Assembly (NCBI GenBank): GCA_030549495.1
Contig: JAUIRK010000819.1
Location: 114,501-178,500 of the forward strand
Direction of reading: 5' to 3'
Length of the DNA stretch: 64,000 nucleotides
Origin: Nectonema munidae
Lineage: Eukaryota; Nematomorpha; Nectonematoida; Nectonematidae
This document shows positions 11,750-24,100 of this stretch, one piece after another (the stretch's first letter is position 1; each line of letters opens with the position of its first letter). The translations under genes were made by a program, and so were the position numbers. The notes below the pieces were generated by a model. That model did not search any database. It saw only the letters and a program-made list of their open reading frames with translations, and had not been told where the DNA came from.

Positions 11750-13390
11750 TTAAGATTATCACGTTTGAGGCACCAGCAATAGTCGGCAAGCATGTTAATG
11801 TTCCACACACCTTGAAATCTTTCGTCCTTCACTCGGATATCTTGATGGAAGCTCTCTCTTTGCTCTTCGCTGTAATCTCCTTAGTTTAGGGGAAAAAAAT
11901 CCAGATGAGCGTCTAAAAATAAATTTTCAACCACATTCTCGCCCCGATGCACTTATTGTTCTGAAGAAGTTTTTTAACTATGACCTTGTAGTTGTTATTT
12001 CGATTGTTGCCAAAGAAATTTTCGACTAATGACTTGAAAGAAGTCCATGTTTTTTCTCCTTTATGTTGATACACTTTTCAAATGTACTGTCCTTCATTAG
12101 TTCTTTGATCCCTGGACCATTAAAAATGCCTGCTTTTATTTTTGCCTTGCTTAACCTATGATTTTTTTTCTAAGAAAATCAAAAATTGAGCTGTCTTCAT
12201 CAAGTGCTTTAATGAAGTTTTTAATGAGACCAAGTTTAAGGTGTAGAGGTGGAAACAAGATCTTTTGTGCCGGTACAAGAGGATCAGATAAAATGTTATG
12301 TGATCCTATTTTTATTTCGCTTCTTGGAGGCCATTCTTTTTTGTTGAAATGTAAGTCGTCATCTCGACTATCCTATAGGCACAAGAAACATGGAAATTTG
12401 GTGTATCTGCCTTGTAACCCCATTAAGATACCAACAACCTGAAAGTTAATAAAAAATTTTTATTAGAATAAATGAAACGTAGTAAAATTACGTTTAAATC
12501 TCCGCATATCAACCACTGATCTTTTTCATATTTAAGTGCTGAAAGAATAGACTTTATGTCATCAAAATTTTCTTTAATTCTCACAGAATGAGCCAAAGGA
12601 AAAGATGTAAAAGTGTTGCCGATGTTCTGCAAACAGCTTTGAAACTTTTAAGAGAAGAGTCCAAAAAAGTCCCCAGTCATCAGAATCGTATTCGACTCCT
12701 AAAGTTTCAATCAACTTTCCAACATTCTTACAATAAACAAAAGAAGAGTCGCTGTTGTAAGAAAAAAACTCTCTAAATTCTTTTTCCCTTTCCCTGAACC
12801 AGGTAAATCTAGTTTCTGGGGCTAACAAGTTTTCTTGCTTCTATCGCGAGCCCAATAACTGAGCAGATTCTTTCGACAGGGCTAAGTCAATGACTGCAAA
12901 TTGGTTCAGAATTATTCATAGTACATGTAAAGGAATTCACCATTACCATCATCATCATCCGAGCTTAAAAATGAGTGAATGTTTGAGGGTTTATCGGTTA
13001 TTGGCACGTCTGGACCATGAGGAACAGGTTTAATCGCGTATGCAACATCTGGATATATTACTGATGCTTTTTTCTTTTTGTTTATGCCATTCAAATTTGT
13101 CAAGCAAAAATAGCAATCTGTGCAATGATCCTTCTCCTCACGCCAAACCATAGGAATTCCAAAAGCCAGTTCATGTTGTTTTCCATCCACCCATCTTCTC
13201 AAACCTTGAACACAAGTTCTGCAAATGATATGCGGTGCAAAGGCTTGTCCTGGTCGCCCAGTTTCCCCACAAAATATGCATGATAGGATTTTTTGTCAAA
13301 CTTGATAATTTTCAACACTTGGCCAGGAAACGTAACCTTACCGCAAACATAACAAAACCTATCTGTGTCGTTTAAACACTTTCTATACAT
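11750..13390 (-). pseudogene. Uncharacterised multicopy gene family, copy B (decayed)
   Basis: Minus-strand fragments repeat the order of copy A. They are DRFCYVCGKVTFPGQ (13,390-13,199), ELAFGIPMVWREEKDH and CTDCYFCLTNLNG (13,202-12,912), an acidic linker FLSSDDDDGN, FTWFREREKEFREFF (12,828-12,574), and AHSVRIKENFDDI with QWLICGDLN (12,632-12,423). Traces of the C-terminal SHLD/MMADYCW region continue to about 11,760. Frames are broken in many places. Divergence from copy A is large (for example GIPMVWREEKDH versus GIPMIWREPKNH), so the pair looks like two separate insertions or an old duplication rather than a recent tandem copy. Confidence 0.6.
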
Positions 13391-13524
13391 ATTTAATTAT
13401 TTCTAAACAAAGAAATCTTTTTAAACACTGATAAACATAAATAAATTTGTTTATGAAGTGATGAAAACAAAAAATTAAAAAAAAAATTAAATTTTGAAAC
13501 AACTCTGAATTGCACTCTCTTCAT

Positions 13525-13662
13525 CTCTTCTTGCACGTTACCCCATTTTTCATAAAAGTATTATTCGTTCGAAGACGAGGGTGATATTGACTTGACAGCA
13601 TCTTCTTGCACGTTCCCCCTTTTTTTCATAAAAGTATTATTCGTTCGAAGACGAGGGTGACC
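13525..13662. repeat. 75-bp direct duplication
   Basis: 'cttcttgcacgtt' ... 'cataaaagtattattcgt' ... 'cgaagacgagggtga' occurs twice, about 75 bp apart, nearly identical in sequence. It lies about 140 bp beyond the start of copy B of the uncharacterised family and could mark a terminal or target-site structure of that element. Confidence 0.7.
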
Positions 13663-14278
13663 TCAAATTTATTACACAGTGTTATTATATAGTTCAATGT
13701 TTTTTTATCTCAATTATTTGACAACTTTTGGCTCAATTTTTAAATCCCCTACTTTTAAAGAATACTTTTTTAGGTCAATTTTTTTACAAATAAAATCACC
13801 TTTTTAAAGTAATTATGTCAATTTTTGGACGATAATATGAAAATTTTAATCAAATTTACTCGTATATCCTAAAAATTTTCTTCAAAAGGAATGAACTATT
13901 ATTTATAAAAAGTTTTCATCGACACTTGATATTCCGTATCTGCCTGTGATTATAAAATTATAAATTAAATTAAAATAATTTAGCGTATATATTGGATATA
14001 ATTTCCTAAAATCTCATTATAGTTTATCGCAAATTGTTTCCAAAGTATTAATCAAAAATTTTCTTAAAAATATCCTTCTAATTTTATCTCTCTTCAAATC
14101 TTGTACATTCGATCAACATTTTTCACTTCAAAAATAATTTTAAATTTATTAGAAAAACATTATACTGACCTATACTACTGACCCATAAAAAGTAAAAAAT
14201 ATATATTAATTTTCGACAGTTTTAATTTTTAAAACTTTCAAAGAATTTAATAATTTCAAAGATTATTTATTTTAAATA

Positions 14279-14491
14279 ATCAAAGAATCGAAATATGTTC
14301 AAATCAAAAAATATTTATTCTTTTTAAATATATCGTTGGCTCCCCTTACTTTTAAAATTGAAAGATAAACCTAGTCTTTAATAATTAATTTTTATCAAAT
14401 TATGCACATACGAAACTAAAAGTAAGGGGAGCCAACGATATATTTAAAAAGAATAAATATTTTTTTATTTGAAAATTTTTCGATTCTTTGA
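14279..14491. repeat. Long near-perfect inverted repeat (about 75-bp arms, 60-bp loop)
   Basis: The 44-bp core at 14,311-14,354 (contains 'atatatcgttggctcccctt') is the exact reverse complement of 14,417-14,460. With a few mismatches the arms extend out to about 14,280 and 14,491, where they carry 'cgattctttga'. That outer phrase also recurs in the tandem repeats that follow, so the hairpin and the array share sequence. A foldback or MITE-like element is the simplest reading. Confidence 0.85.
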
Positions 14492-14960
14492 TTATTCGAC
14501 AAATATAATATTTAAAATCGTGCAAATTGCAAAGTATAGGTAATAACTTTTGTAACATCGTATGAGGTAGCAAAATATGAACAGAAAGTTTGATATTTTT
14601 TGATTTTTTAAAGAATATTTTTCGATTCTTTGATTACAGAATTTTATTTTGATTATTTGACAAATATAATATTTAAAATCGTGCAAATTGCAAAGTATAG
14701 GTAATAACTTTTGTAACATTGTATGAGGTAGCAAAATATGAACAGAAAGTTTGATATTTTTTGATTTTTTAAAGAATATTTTCCGATTCTTTGATTACAG
14801 AATTTTATTTTGATTATTTGATAAAATATATTATTTAATATCGTGAAAAAATTAATAACTTATCTAACATCCTCTCCCCGAATGAGGTATATCAAATCTT
14901 ACATCTAGCAAAATATGAACTTATAGGTTGGAGATGAATTATCGCGGTATACAGGTTGGA
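14490..14960. repeat. Tandem repeat, 161-bp period, about three units
   Basis: 'gacaaatataatatttaaaa' starts at 14,498 and 14,659, and a diverged third copy starts at 14,820. Each unit continues 'tcgtgcaaattgcaaag' ... 'gtaataactt' ... 'gaacagaaagtttgat' ... 'cgattctttgattacag'. The exact 161-bp spacing was read by position. Open frames in it are artefacts of the repeat. Confidence 0.85.
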
Positions 14961-15252
14961 GATGAACCATCGTAGTACAGGTATAATGTATATAGGTAAT
15001 AACTTATGTAGCATCGTCTCCCCGAATGAGGTATATCAAATCTTACATCTAGCAGAATGTGAACAGAAAGTTGAACATTGTCTCCCTAGTTATTTGTACA
15101 TGGAATAGAAACCATCGTAGTATACAGGTTGGAGATGAATCATCGTAGTATACAGGTTGGAGATGAATCATTGTAGTATATAGTTTGGAGATGAATCATC
15201 GTAGAATACAGGTTGGAGAAGAATCATCGTAATATACGGGTTGGAGATATAT
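14920..15252. repeat. 28-bp tandem repeat embedded in a longer duplicated unit
   Basis: 'catcgtagtatacaggttgg' recurs with 28-bp spacing (for example 'tatacagg' at 15,121 and 15,149) for about five units between 15,112 and 15,252, with two further copies near 14,940-14,985. A longer phrase ('cgtctccccgaatgaggtat', 'caaatcttacatctagca') is present at about 14,872 and 15,007, so short and long periods are nested. Confidence 0.8.
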
Positions 15253-15269
15253 TATTTATTTATTTATAA

Positions 15270-16012
15270 ATAAGGGTTTGAGAATATTGCAAGTTATTGA
15301 CGACTTAAAAGTTACAGAGAGTTTAATTTCTAAAATAGATTCATGTGGAGTGTACAGTAAAAGAGTTAAAAGTTTCTATCTAAGCCTTAAGAGGGTACAT
15401 AAAAAATGTTCTAATATTAAGGGTAGTTTAATAAACTTTCAGAATTTCAAGTGTAGCAGATGTTTAACTTTTAATAGTATAGTAGTTCAAAAAGTTAAGG
15501 AAAAAAATAATATTTGAGAATGTAGTTAGAAGAGGTAGACCAATTTTGTTACTTAGGAGAGGTTTTAGACAAAACGGGTACTGTAAGTTGTTCAGTGGAG
15601 CATAGAATAAAAAAAGCCTGGAATGAGTTTAAGTCGCTGAACGGTATCTTGTGCAATGGTACATTTTCTTTAAAATTAAGAGGTTTTTTATATAAAACTT
15701 GTATTAGATCTAGTTTAGTATATGGGGGTCAAAGTTGGGCATTAAAAGAGGTTGATAAAAATAGACGAAACACTACAGAAATGAGAATGTTGAGAATTAT
15801 ATGTAAGCTCAGCTTAGCAGCTAAAGTGAGTAACAAGAAAGTAAAAAATATATGTCAAGTAAATGATATAAATAAAGTTATAGAAAAGCAAAGACTTATG
15901 TGGTTCGGTCATGTAAATAGAAGATTAGCAGATAAGTTCATAAAAAAAGTCTATACATTACAAACTCTAGGTAAGTGTAAAGGTAGACCAAAAATAACTT
16001 TTCAATGATTTT
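15270..16012 (+). mobile_element. LINE 3' fragment (C-terminal region of non-LTR reverse transcriptase)
   Basis: The plus strand encodes a cysteine-containing block (RVHKKCSNIKG, KCSRCL), then FCYLGEVLDKTGTVSCSVEH, then a frame from 15,595 to 16,008 with YKTCIRSSLVYGGQSWAL, EMRMLRIICK, RLMWFGHVNRR and GRPKITF. This order (zinc-finger-like block, YLG, SW-L, RMLR, WFGHV-R, GRPK-TW) is the usual end of arthropod non-LTR polymerases. The piece is 5' truncated, changes frame at least twice and is inactive. The clade is not resolved. Confidence 0.8.
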
Positions 16013-16234
16013 CTAGCTCATAGATATGATAGACATATTGATTTAAAAAGCTCCAAAATATAATTTTAAAAAATGATAAGCTATAAAATATCTTTCCTAA
16101 TTTCTAATATCAATATACCTTAAAATTAAAAAAAGGTTAACTAAGCATAAAACCTTTTTAGATTAACAGGGTATTTATGCAAATTAAAATAGTCAATGAA
16201 TAGAAACTTTCTTTTTTCAATTGCATTTTGAAAA

Positions 16235-16375
16235 TTTTTTTTTATTAAATTCTTGGAAACGCAGATTACCCATTTTTCAGAAGGGATCCCGGGAAATAAG
16301 CACTAATTCTTGTGAACGGAGATTACCATTTTTTCAGGCGGGATCCTATTTTCCCGGAAAAGAATCACTAACTAT
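16235..16375. repeat. Direct duplication of about 60 bp
   Basis: 'ttcttggaaacgcagattac' ... 'ttcagaagggatccc' ... 'gcactaa' is followed at once by 'ttcttgtgaacggagattac' ... 'ttcaggcgggatcc' ... 'tcactaa'. The two diverged copies are side by side. The open frame across them is not protein-like. Confidence 0.65.
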
Positions 16376-16744
16376 TTGTCTACGCACACTTGCAACAGAA
16401 AAACACTTTTTAAAAATTATTATAATGATTGCGTGATGTGTTCCTCTACTCCTTAGCTTACCCCATTCTACTTAACCTTTTGAGCATTTTTGGGAAACCA
16501 GTTTCTCACAAATTAAAAATCGTTTGCTTAAACTTATGTATAAACTCATTGAAAGAGATAAACAGTAGTTAAATTTTCCAAAACCTGGCCTCAAACATTT
16601 AAAAAAATGTAATCCATAATTTAAAAATCATAGAATCCACTGAAATACTATTATCTTTACAGAATAATTCATTATTAATCTCCGCAGAAAAGGTAATTAA
16701 ACGATTAAGGATTAAAAAATACAGTCATAAATTTTAAAGTGTTA

Positions 16745-16957
16745 TCAATAATTGGCAAAAGCAAGTTTTATTGGTATGGGTCTGTGTTCAGAAAGAATTA
16801 AAATGCTGTAATAAGAAAGACGTGGGAAGAATCAATGAAAAAAGGCAGAAGACGAAGATGGATAGATAGTCTAGTGAAGAGACCCAAAGGACTTGAACTT
16901 AAAGAGAGAAGCATAAGGAAACAAAGAATCATGGCTACTGAACTTTGGATAAGTTAG
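16745..16957 (+). mobile_element. Second LINE 3' tail fragment
   Basis: The plus strand reads a short WYGSVFRKN, then NAVIRKTWEESMKKGRRRR, WIDSLVKRPKGLEL and a stop after MATELWIS. This matches the terminal W(Y/F)GHV-R ... RGRP--RW-D motif set of non-LTR polymerases. It is only the last 60 or so codons. It belongs to a different subfamily from the fragment at 15.3-16.0 kb. Confidence 0.6.
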
Positions 16958-16959
16958 TT

Positions 16960-18048
16960 GGAAAAACGTGCACTAATCGCAATTTTTTACGTGTTAGTTT
17001 ATAGCAATGAAAAATGGCGATTACACATCATGCTATTTTTTTCACCATTTTAAAAAAGTGGGCGTGTTAGCATGATCCTATAGTTTGGTTATGAAATATA
17101 TTTGACATTTCTATATTGATTACATATTTAATTTAATTTTTATTTAATTTTTATTACAATTTATTTATATGATATATATTCTTAATTCATTTTTTGCATC
17201 AATAAATTGAGGTTTACTTTATTTTTGCATTTTTAATTCCCGAATTTTCATAACAGTTGTTTCCTAGCAAATGAATTTTTGCTGGCTTAACAATTTTCTT
17301 GAAATATACAAAAAATTTTGTCATACAAAAACTCACATGAAAAGATAATAATTGATAATAAATATGACAAAAATATGATATACAAAAAAATAATTTTCCA
17401 AAAATATTCCACAACTCCTCACCGCCGCTATATACTTACTTAGCTTCTGGATTCTTTCCTGTGCGTATTTATGTATAGATTGGGATATTTATGTAATAAT
17501 TGGGATAGAATTTATTATTGTAATGAATAAATAAAAAGAAGGATTTCATCTTCCAATTGTTTGTACAAAAGATAGAAAATTTGAAAAATTTTGGATCGGT
17601 TAAGATCGAGTGAAAACATAGTATAATTACAAAATGGCATAATTACTATTATTCTCAAACATCAGGATTTGTATTTGACAAAAAATAGTTGAAATGCATC
17701 CTAAAATTTGGTATCACCTTGCTTTAAAATCTTTTCATATATGTTATTGTTGTAGAAAACTGTAGATCTTCTTGGTTTGTAATTTATTTTGTTCCAATGC
17801 GTGAATAAGTAGAAAAAGTCATGCCGAAATGTTGTGTTGAAGTATAAATACACGAGAACATGGAACCAGTGATCTAAATTAAAGAAATGTTAACAGTCTA
17901 GCTAGTAAAACGAAAGTGCCCAAATTTTTCCCAGCCAAAGCCATATGTTGTTTTACCCTTTCAGATTGAAAGCGTAATCTTTCAGTCAAAAACAATAATT
18001 TTATTTTAAACTGAGTGTAACGCTTTTTTTTCAAAAGTGATTACAGGT
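16960..18048. other. AT-rich stretch with no gene seen
   Basis: No exon, RNA gene or transposon motif was identified on either strand. The short minus-strand frame at 17,414-17,214 has only homopolymer-driven composition. The stretch lies downstream of the receptor's last coding exon, so part of it may be 3' UTR. I did not identify a poly(A) signal with confidence. Confidence 0.5.
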
Positions 18049-18165
18049 TTATTGCGTAGAAGTTTTGGTTACACGTTCGCTGCAGCAGCAATGAGTAGCG
18101 TAGTACGATATAATATCATCCACCGTTTGGCACTTCTCGTTCTTTGGGTCAGTTTCCACATATCG
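18049..18165 (-). CDS. Receptor exon 6: cytoplasmic tail (probable)
   Basis: Acceptor 'gtttttag' (AG at 18,167-18,166), phase 0, matches exon 5. It encodes RYVETDPKNEKCQTVDDIIS..., a Cys triplet (HCCCSER, possible palmitoylation) and a stop at 18,051-18,049. A GT at the CGT|GTAACC position could be a further donor. The patch is GC-rich for the region and supports coding, but a plus-strand frame (18,037-18,228) overlaps it. Confidence 0.45.
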   Translation of the reverse strand, partial: RYVETDPKNEKCQTVDDIISYYATHCCCSERVTKTSTQ

Positions 18166-21100
18166 CTAAAAACATACTCATATGTTTGGGTTATCTTCAA
18201 GACGGGCATACAAATAGAAATAGTTTAACTAAATATTCTTGAAGGAGACTTATTAATGTACAAAACTAAATGTATGCGTTTGTTTTAAAAGTGTGGATCA
18301 AAATTTCTATTTGCTATGGTTTTTTTAAGTTTAAGTCAAAAGAAAGGAAGAATCAAGTTTTGGGAATGCAGAATAAGGAGAAATTATACAAAAAATTATT
18401 TTTAAAATGTCTTCAAAGATAAAATTATTTTTATGATAAAAGCGATAGATGGTGAAAAAATGAAATAAACAATTAAAATCAAGAACTATATGCGAGGCTC
18501 AAATTTTTAGGGGGCCAAAGGACATTTGGTTCCCCCATCCCAAATCACCCCATCATGTGCGCTTTGCTATTGTGCATAGGTTAAGTATGTTTTTCTAAAT
18601 TACTAAAGTTTGTTAGTTAGTAAGAATAATTCCTTGGTTAATTATAGTTTTAGTATATGAAAATAATGCGCTAATTAATTTCTTAGTTCTTTAGTGCTAG
18701 TTATGAGGTTATTTATAGTTGTTTCATTTTATGTGGATTATAAATTAACCCAAGTTAGTGAGATTAGTAGATTAAATATTAACCCATTTAGTAACAATGG
18801 TCCCAAAGGAAACGCAGACAAACTCTTGTTTTAAATAGAATTAAATAGGAATTACTGAAGTCTTCTGGGTTTCCTTTGGAAACATTGGTACTAAATGGGT
18901 TAAATACGCGCTTTTTCTTACTTACTAATTGTAAGCAGTTCTAAAGAGTATCTAAATGTTTCTTAAATTTCTTTATCTATATTTTTTTATTCAAATTGGT
19001 CCAATAACAAGAGAAACACGATATTCAAAATTTGTTTCATTTTGACTTTTTTGATGTGTATAGGCATTCTAACAATTCAACACTATGTCTTTCAGCTTTC
19101 AAGCGTATAGATAGACCCATATTATTCAATTTCACTTTTCGCCCATCACCAATTAATGTACAGAAAATTTAATATATACTTTTTAATAAACTTGAGTTAC
19201 CTCGTATATCTAGTATCTATATTTATTAAATCAGATTGTTAGATGCTTTGATTAATGCTTATACATTTTTTGGCTCTTATTTATTACGTCATTTGTTGTT
19301 CTCCGTTTATCTACATCCCTCAATTTTTTACGTAATTATTGCTTTAAAAAATGTTATACGCGGATCCCGTTATAACGATCTTAAATTTCTTGCCACACTG
19401 CATCCCATTTATTGACGAGAGACTAAAGAGGGAAAATTATAATTTTGGTTATCTTGTCTTTCAGACTGTGGTATTTTGGAGCGAAATATTGAGTTTATCA
19501 TTTCGAAAAATCAAAAAAGTCTTCCTCAGAAACTCGAACCAAAGAAAAATGATTTGTTTTATAAAAAGCATTTAATATATTAATTGTTATCCAAATAGCC
19601 CTAAATTGAGGAAAATATCTTTACGAATTTTTATATAAAAAATATCATTAACACGTTAGTTAAAGCTTGTTAGATAGAGCCATTTTTACAAGACCATTAA
19701 ATTTTTATATTCTCTTTCGATCCAAAAATTTTCTGATTGGTTTTTGATTTTTATGATCAAGTCAATATGCAGCCTCTTAAATTCTATAGTCTTGAAGAGC
19801 ACACTTTTTGATCTTTGGAAAAAATGATCAATTAAAATAAAAAAGCTGAAAAAATGGATATGACAGGAAAGAAAGAATCGAAAGATTTATTTGCTGGGGT
19901 AGAGAGAGTCAATTTATAAAATAAAATGATAAACGTTTTTATAAAGCAAATTGTCCTCTTTAAGCCCAAAAGTTTATAAGCAAAATGTCCGTATTGGCAA
20001 ACTGCGGGCATACCTTTCGTATGGTTTTTATGGTATCACGAATGATAACGAGAATATTTGTGCTGGTATCAAAGACATGATTTCTACGATTATGGAATAA
20101 AAAGGCACGTACCTGTGTTTATAAATGCGTTGTATGTATGAAACACGTATGCATGATGACCCAAGTCCAATTTGAAGAAAACGATGAAATAAAATGGCAG
20201 ATTGCAAATGGAGTAAACAATGACGAAGGTGAAGACCATTTTTACGATGGATTTATTCCGTTTTTCAATTGATGCTGAACTGATTAGAGCAGGATTCTCT
20301 GATAAATAAAGAAAAAGAACTTAATGAATATGTCGATCCCTCATTGAGATCAAAACGAGATTATAATTAATTTAAAATTAAGAAAAGAAAGTCTCTTTTC
20401 AATTTATCTATGTTAAAATTGTGAAGATCCACTCAACCTTTTGAGGACCAGTGTGGCACTGACGTAGCATGAAATAAAAATGGTTACATACAATTCCATT
20501 GAAAAATATCAGATTATTAGTTTTAAAAATTCTGGCCCTCAAAGGGTAAATAATGACATGATATTTCTTATATCAAATTTCAACTCTGTGACATGATTTC
20601 GTTATCATGATATGCATTCAAAAGACTTCATATATTTCATTGGCTGTTTTATATCCTTATATTACTTCATTTTTATCTTCTTCAAGTGGTTAAGTTTACT
20701 TTGACACTGTTATTTTCCCCTTTTCGTTATTTTCCTCAAAGAATTTTTAATATAGTTATCAATCACGAATTAAATGCTTTTATTATTTTGTTAAAAACTT
20801 TTGAAAAATCACGTAACACTAGAAAATCCAAAATCAGGCTGTTCCATTTACTTTTTAATGAAATAAGTAAAGTATAAAGAAAAAGTTTACAGAAAAAACC
20901 ATATATTTCAAGTTCAACATTAGAAAAGTCGAGGCGTTGTTGTGTCAAGATTAAAATGATGCATTTTTCACAAAAATAACACTATATATTTTTTTAATTT
21001 TCACAAAAAATTTTTGTATAATTTTTTTTTTTCACTTTTTATATATTTTATTTTATATTTTCTATTTCCATTTCGTTTATAATAAATTAATCAAATCTAT

Positions 21101-24100
21101 TGTTTTTATAATATATTTAATTTATTAAATTTTATATGTTTTTTTTATAAAAAATAGTATACGGGTCATCATCAACTCATTGGCCTTTTTGGGAAAATAA
21201 AAAACTTATTTAAATATACATTACTTGTTGAGTTTGATGCTTTTGACAAAAATTTTAAACAATTTCAACTAATTTATCAGAAAAAAATTAAGGCCCATGG
21301 CAATTTTGTGTATATTTGTCTGGCGTGTACACCTTCACATCAACTATGCGTATGAAAATAAGGCAAAGAACGAAGAAGGATGCAAGGGCCTACTTTGGAG
21401 AAGTTTGATCGCTATGTGCAGGTAGAGGATGACGGTTATGCATAGTGGAACTGTGGCTCCAAACGAAAGTTGGAGGTAGTGATTGACTTTGTTTTCGAGA
21501 GCTGTCATCACACAGGTTGTGTTAGCGCGCTTAATCAGCTTGACCAGGATTGGACAAACAATCTAAGATAGGGACGTTATTTAAATATATACCCTATGTT
21601 ATTATTAGAGAAGAGACAAACGCCCTTTCATCCAAAAGCCACAATATCAAATGTCAACTTCTCTCAATTCTAATCATGTTTCATAGCATTTTATAATTTT
21701 TTTATAGGAAATCAAATATAGATGAAATTATTTCAAATCCAAAAACTGTATGTTGATTGTTTAACATTTAATTGGTGAAGTTAGCAAATTTTAATTTTCA
21801 TCATTTTTCTTCGATGAAGAACCTATCTTATTAAAACAAACACATTAAAAGGCAATCTTTTTTAAGTTCTTAAAATTTGATAGATTTTAATTTACAATTT
21901 AGAGCATGTTTTGATTAAAACTTTGTTTCAAACTTTGAGTTTGCTTCAAATTATTTAAAAAATTGGGGAAATTTATTTTAAAGAACATCGATGTCTCATT
22001 AGGGTCGGAAGAGATAAATTACGTTGAACACTTCCAGCATTGCTTTTCTAAATTGCATAACTTTACTTTTAGAATGAATTTTCATATAACTTAAAGCAGA
22101 CTAAAATGATTAATGTAAATTGGGTTGAAATTTACTTGGGAAGTTTTCCGTCTTCCAAGCGCAAAATAAATCATTGTTACTCAATTAAATTCAAAATTAA
22201 GATATGGCATTAAATCTAATAACGCGGGAAAGAGGGAAAAGGTGTGGACTAATGCCCGTCCACCCCCTAACTTAAAAGGCCACTCTTGTAAGTGTGTGTA
22301 GGCGAATTCTTACGCAAAAAGAAACGAGCCAAATCGCTAAGACTACGTAATAGCAAAATTCGTTTCTAATGGATCGGAAATGAACCGGAAAGTTTAAAGC
22401 GACATATCTTTCGATGGCGATTGCGAGAATCGAGTACAGACTCACCCATCCGACGTAGTTCAGTAGCACCACAATTAGAATTTTGAGGTAGCAGATTTTG
22501 AAGCCGAAAAAATATATCAGAGTGTATACGGGCAAGACGAGCAATCCTAAATAAAGAATAATATACAGAATTGAATATCAAACAGCCTTATCACCGGTCT
22601 GGGGAGACAAAAAAAAACGTGACGGACAACTATATAGGTAATTATATACAAATAATTATTTTATACTTAATTTTAGGCTGTGATTGATTATTCATCAACT
22701 TAGAATTATTGGATTTGACTAAATTTTTGAATCATGTTAGTAAAATTTAATTTGTAGCCAAAAATGAGAGAAAGAAAATGAAAGAAGAAAGTATTATGCA
22801 TTGATTGTTTAAGAAAGGATTTCAAAGCTAAAAACCTTGATGGAAATGATGCTTGGGATAGACGAGAATGGAGAAAGAAAATCAAAAACATCAACCCCAT
22901 ATAAAATGGGAAAAGATGAAGAAAATGATAAAGAAGAAGAAGAAGAAGAAGAAGAAGTTTGTAAAATTTCATTTAAATTTAAAAAAAAAATTTTTTCAAT
23001 AAGGTTGACGTTTGAAAGTGAATTGCTGTGATATCGTCCTAATTTCAACACAAATATCAATATAGGTAAATAATAAAATATCGACTATTACTGGTTTTTA
23101 CAATATAAAAAACATTTCAAGCGCAAATTTTCAAAAAGTTACACGTATATATTTTTCTTAATTAAAAATAAATAATATAAAAAATATATATATATATATA
23201 TATAAATAGTATAAAGCACCTTATTTTCGCATATTACTTGAGCGCTGCCTTTGGAAGCCAACAACATTTTTATGAAAGTTTTATAACAATATTATTGGTG
23301 AGAATCAAATATAGGATGAAAATTTTTTAGTTTAGCAAAAATTATATGCAAGAGAAAAATTGGCCTTCAACATGAGAATTGATAGCAAGAAATGTGTTTT
23401 TGCTCAATTTATATTTGGAATTGGTTTGATTCAAATTTGTGATTGCTTCCTACTTTTTAAAATGTTCAAACCCTATCAGTATAAAAGAAAGAATTCTTTT
23501 CTGTCAACACATGTTAAAGTGTTTTAAATATTGAGATACAAACAACGAGAAGAATAAAGGTAAATGTTCGAGAAGGCACAATTGCGCCGCTTGTATCGAA
23601 CTATGAGGAAAGCAGGCTTGATGCCGGATCGAACCCAAGACCTTGAGTTATCGAATCCAGCATCTAACCAACCCTACTCACGCCCAATCAACAATGGAGA
23701 AAAGAAAAGAATAACCACAAAATTGGGTGAATTTTTTGAGTTAATTTTATTTGTTCTATGTTTTGAAAATCTTTAATGGTAGAATAGATTTCACATAAAA
23801 AACAAAAATAATCGAATTTATAAAATATTTTTACTAAAAGATTTACACATGTTTAAAAATTTTAATTTAGATTTCACATAAAAAGGCAAAAAAAACGAAC
23901 TTTCCAATCACTAAAAGATTTTCAACTTTAGGCCTTCCTTAACACAAGCCTAACATAATAAATAGATGAGAGAAATAGTAATAATGTGTAAAAACTTTTC
24001 GATGAAAAATTTTGTTAGTAAAATTTTGGCTCAATATTATTTCAAGTTCTATTGTGATCGAAACGAACAAACCCTAAAATCTATAAATTCATTATAAATT

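Noticed and set aside
18037-18228. Plus-strand protein-coding frame
   Set aside because: Opposite to the probable receptor exon 6; it has no domain and begins at a non-ATG codon. The minus-strand reading has phase agreement with the receptor.
20101-20272. Plus-strand Cys-containing frame (KCVVCMKHVCMM) as a piggyBac C terminus
   Set aside because: It lies opposite receptor exon 4, whose TM6-TM7 reading is much stronger, and no other piggyBac motif is nearby on that strand.
22706-23060. Serine-, leucine- or glutamate-rich frames on both strands
   Set aside because: Produced by the (GAA)n tract and flanking low-complexity sequence.
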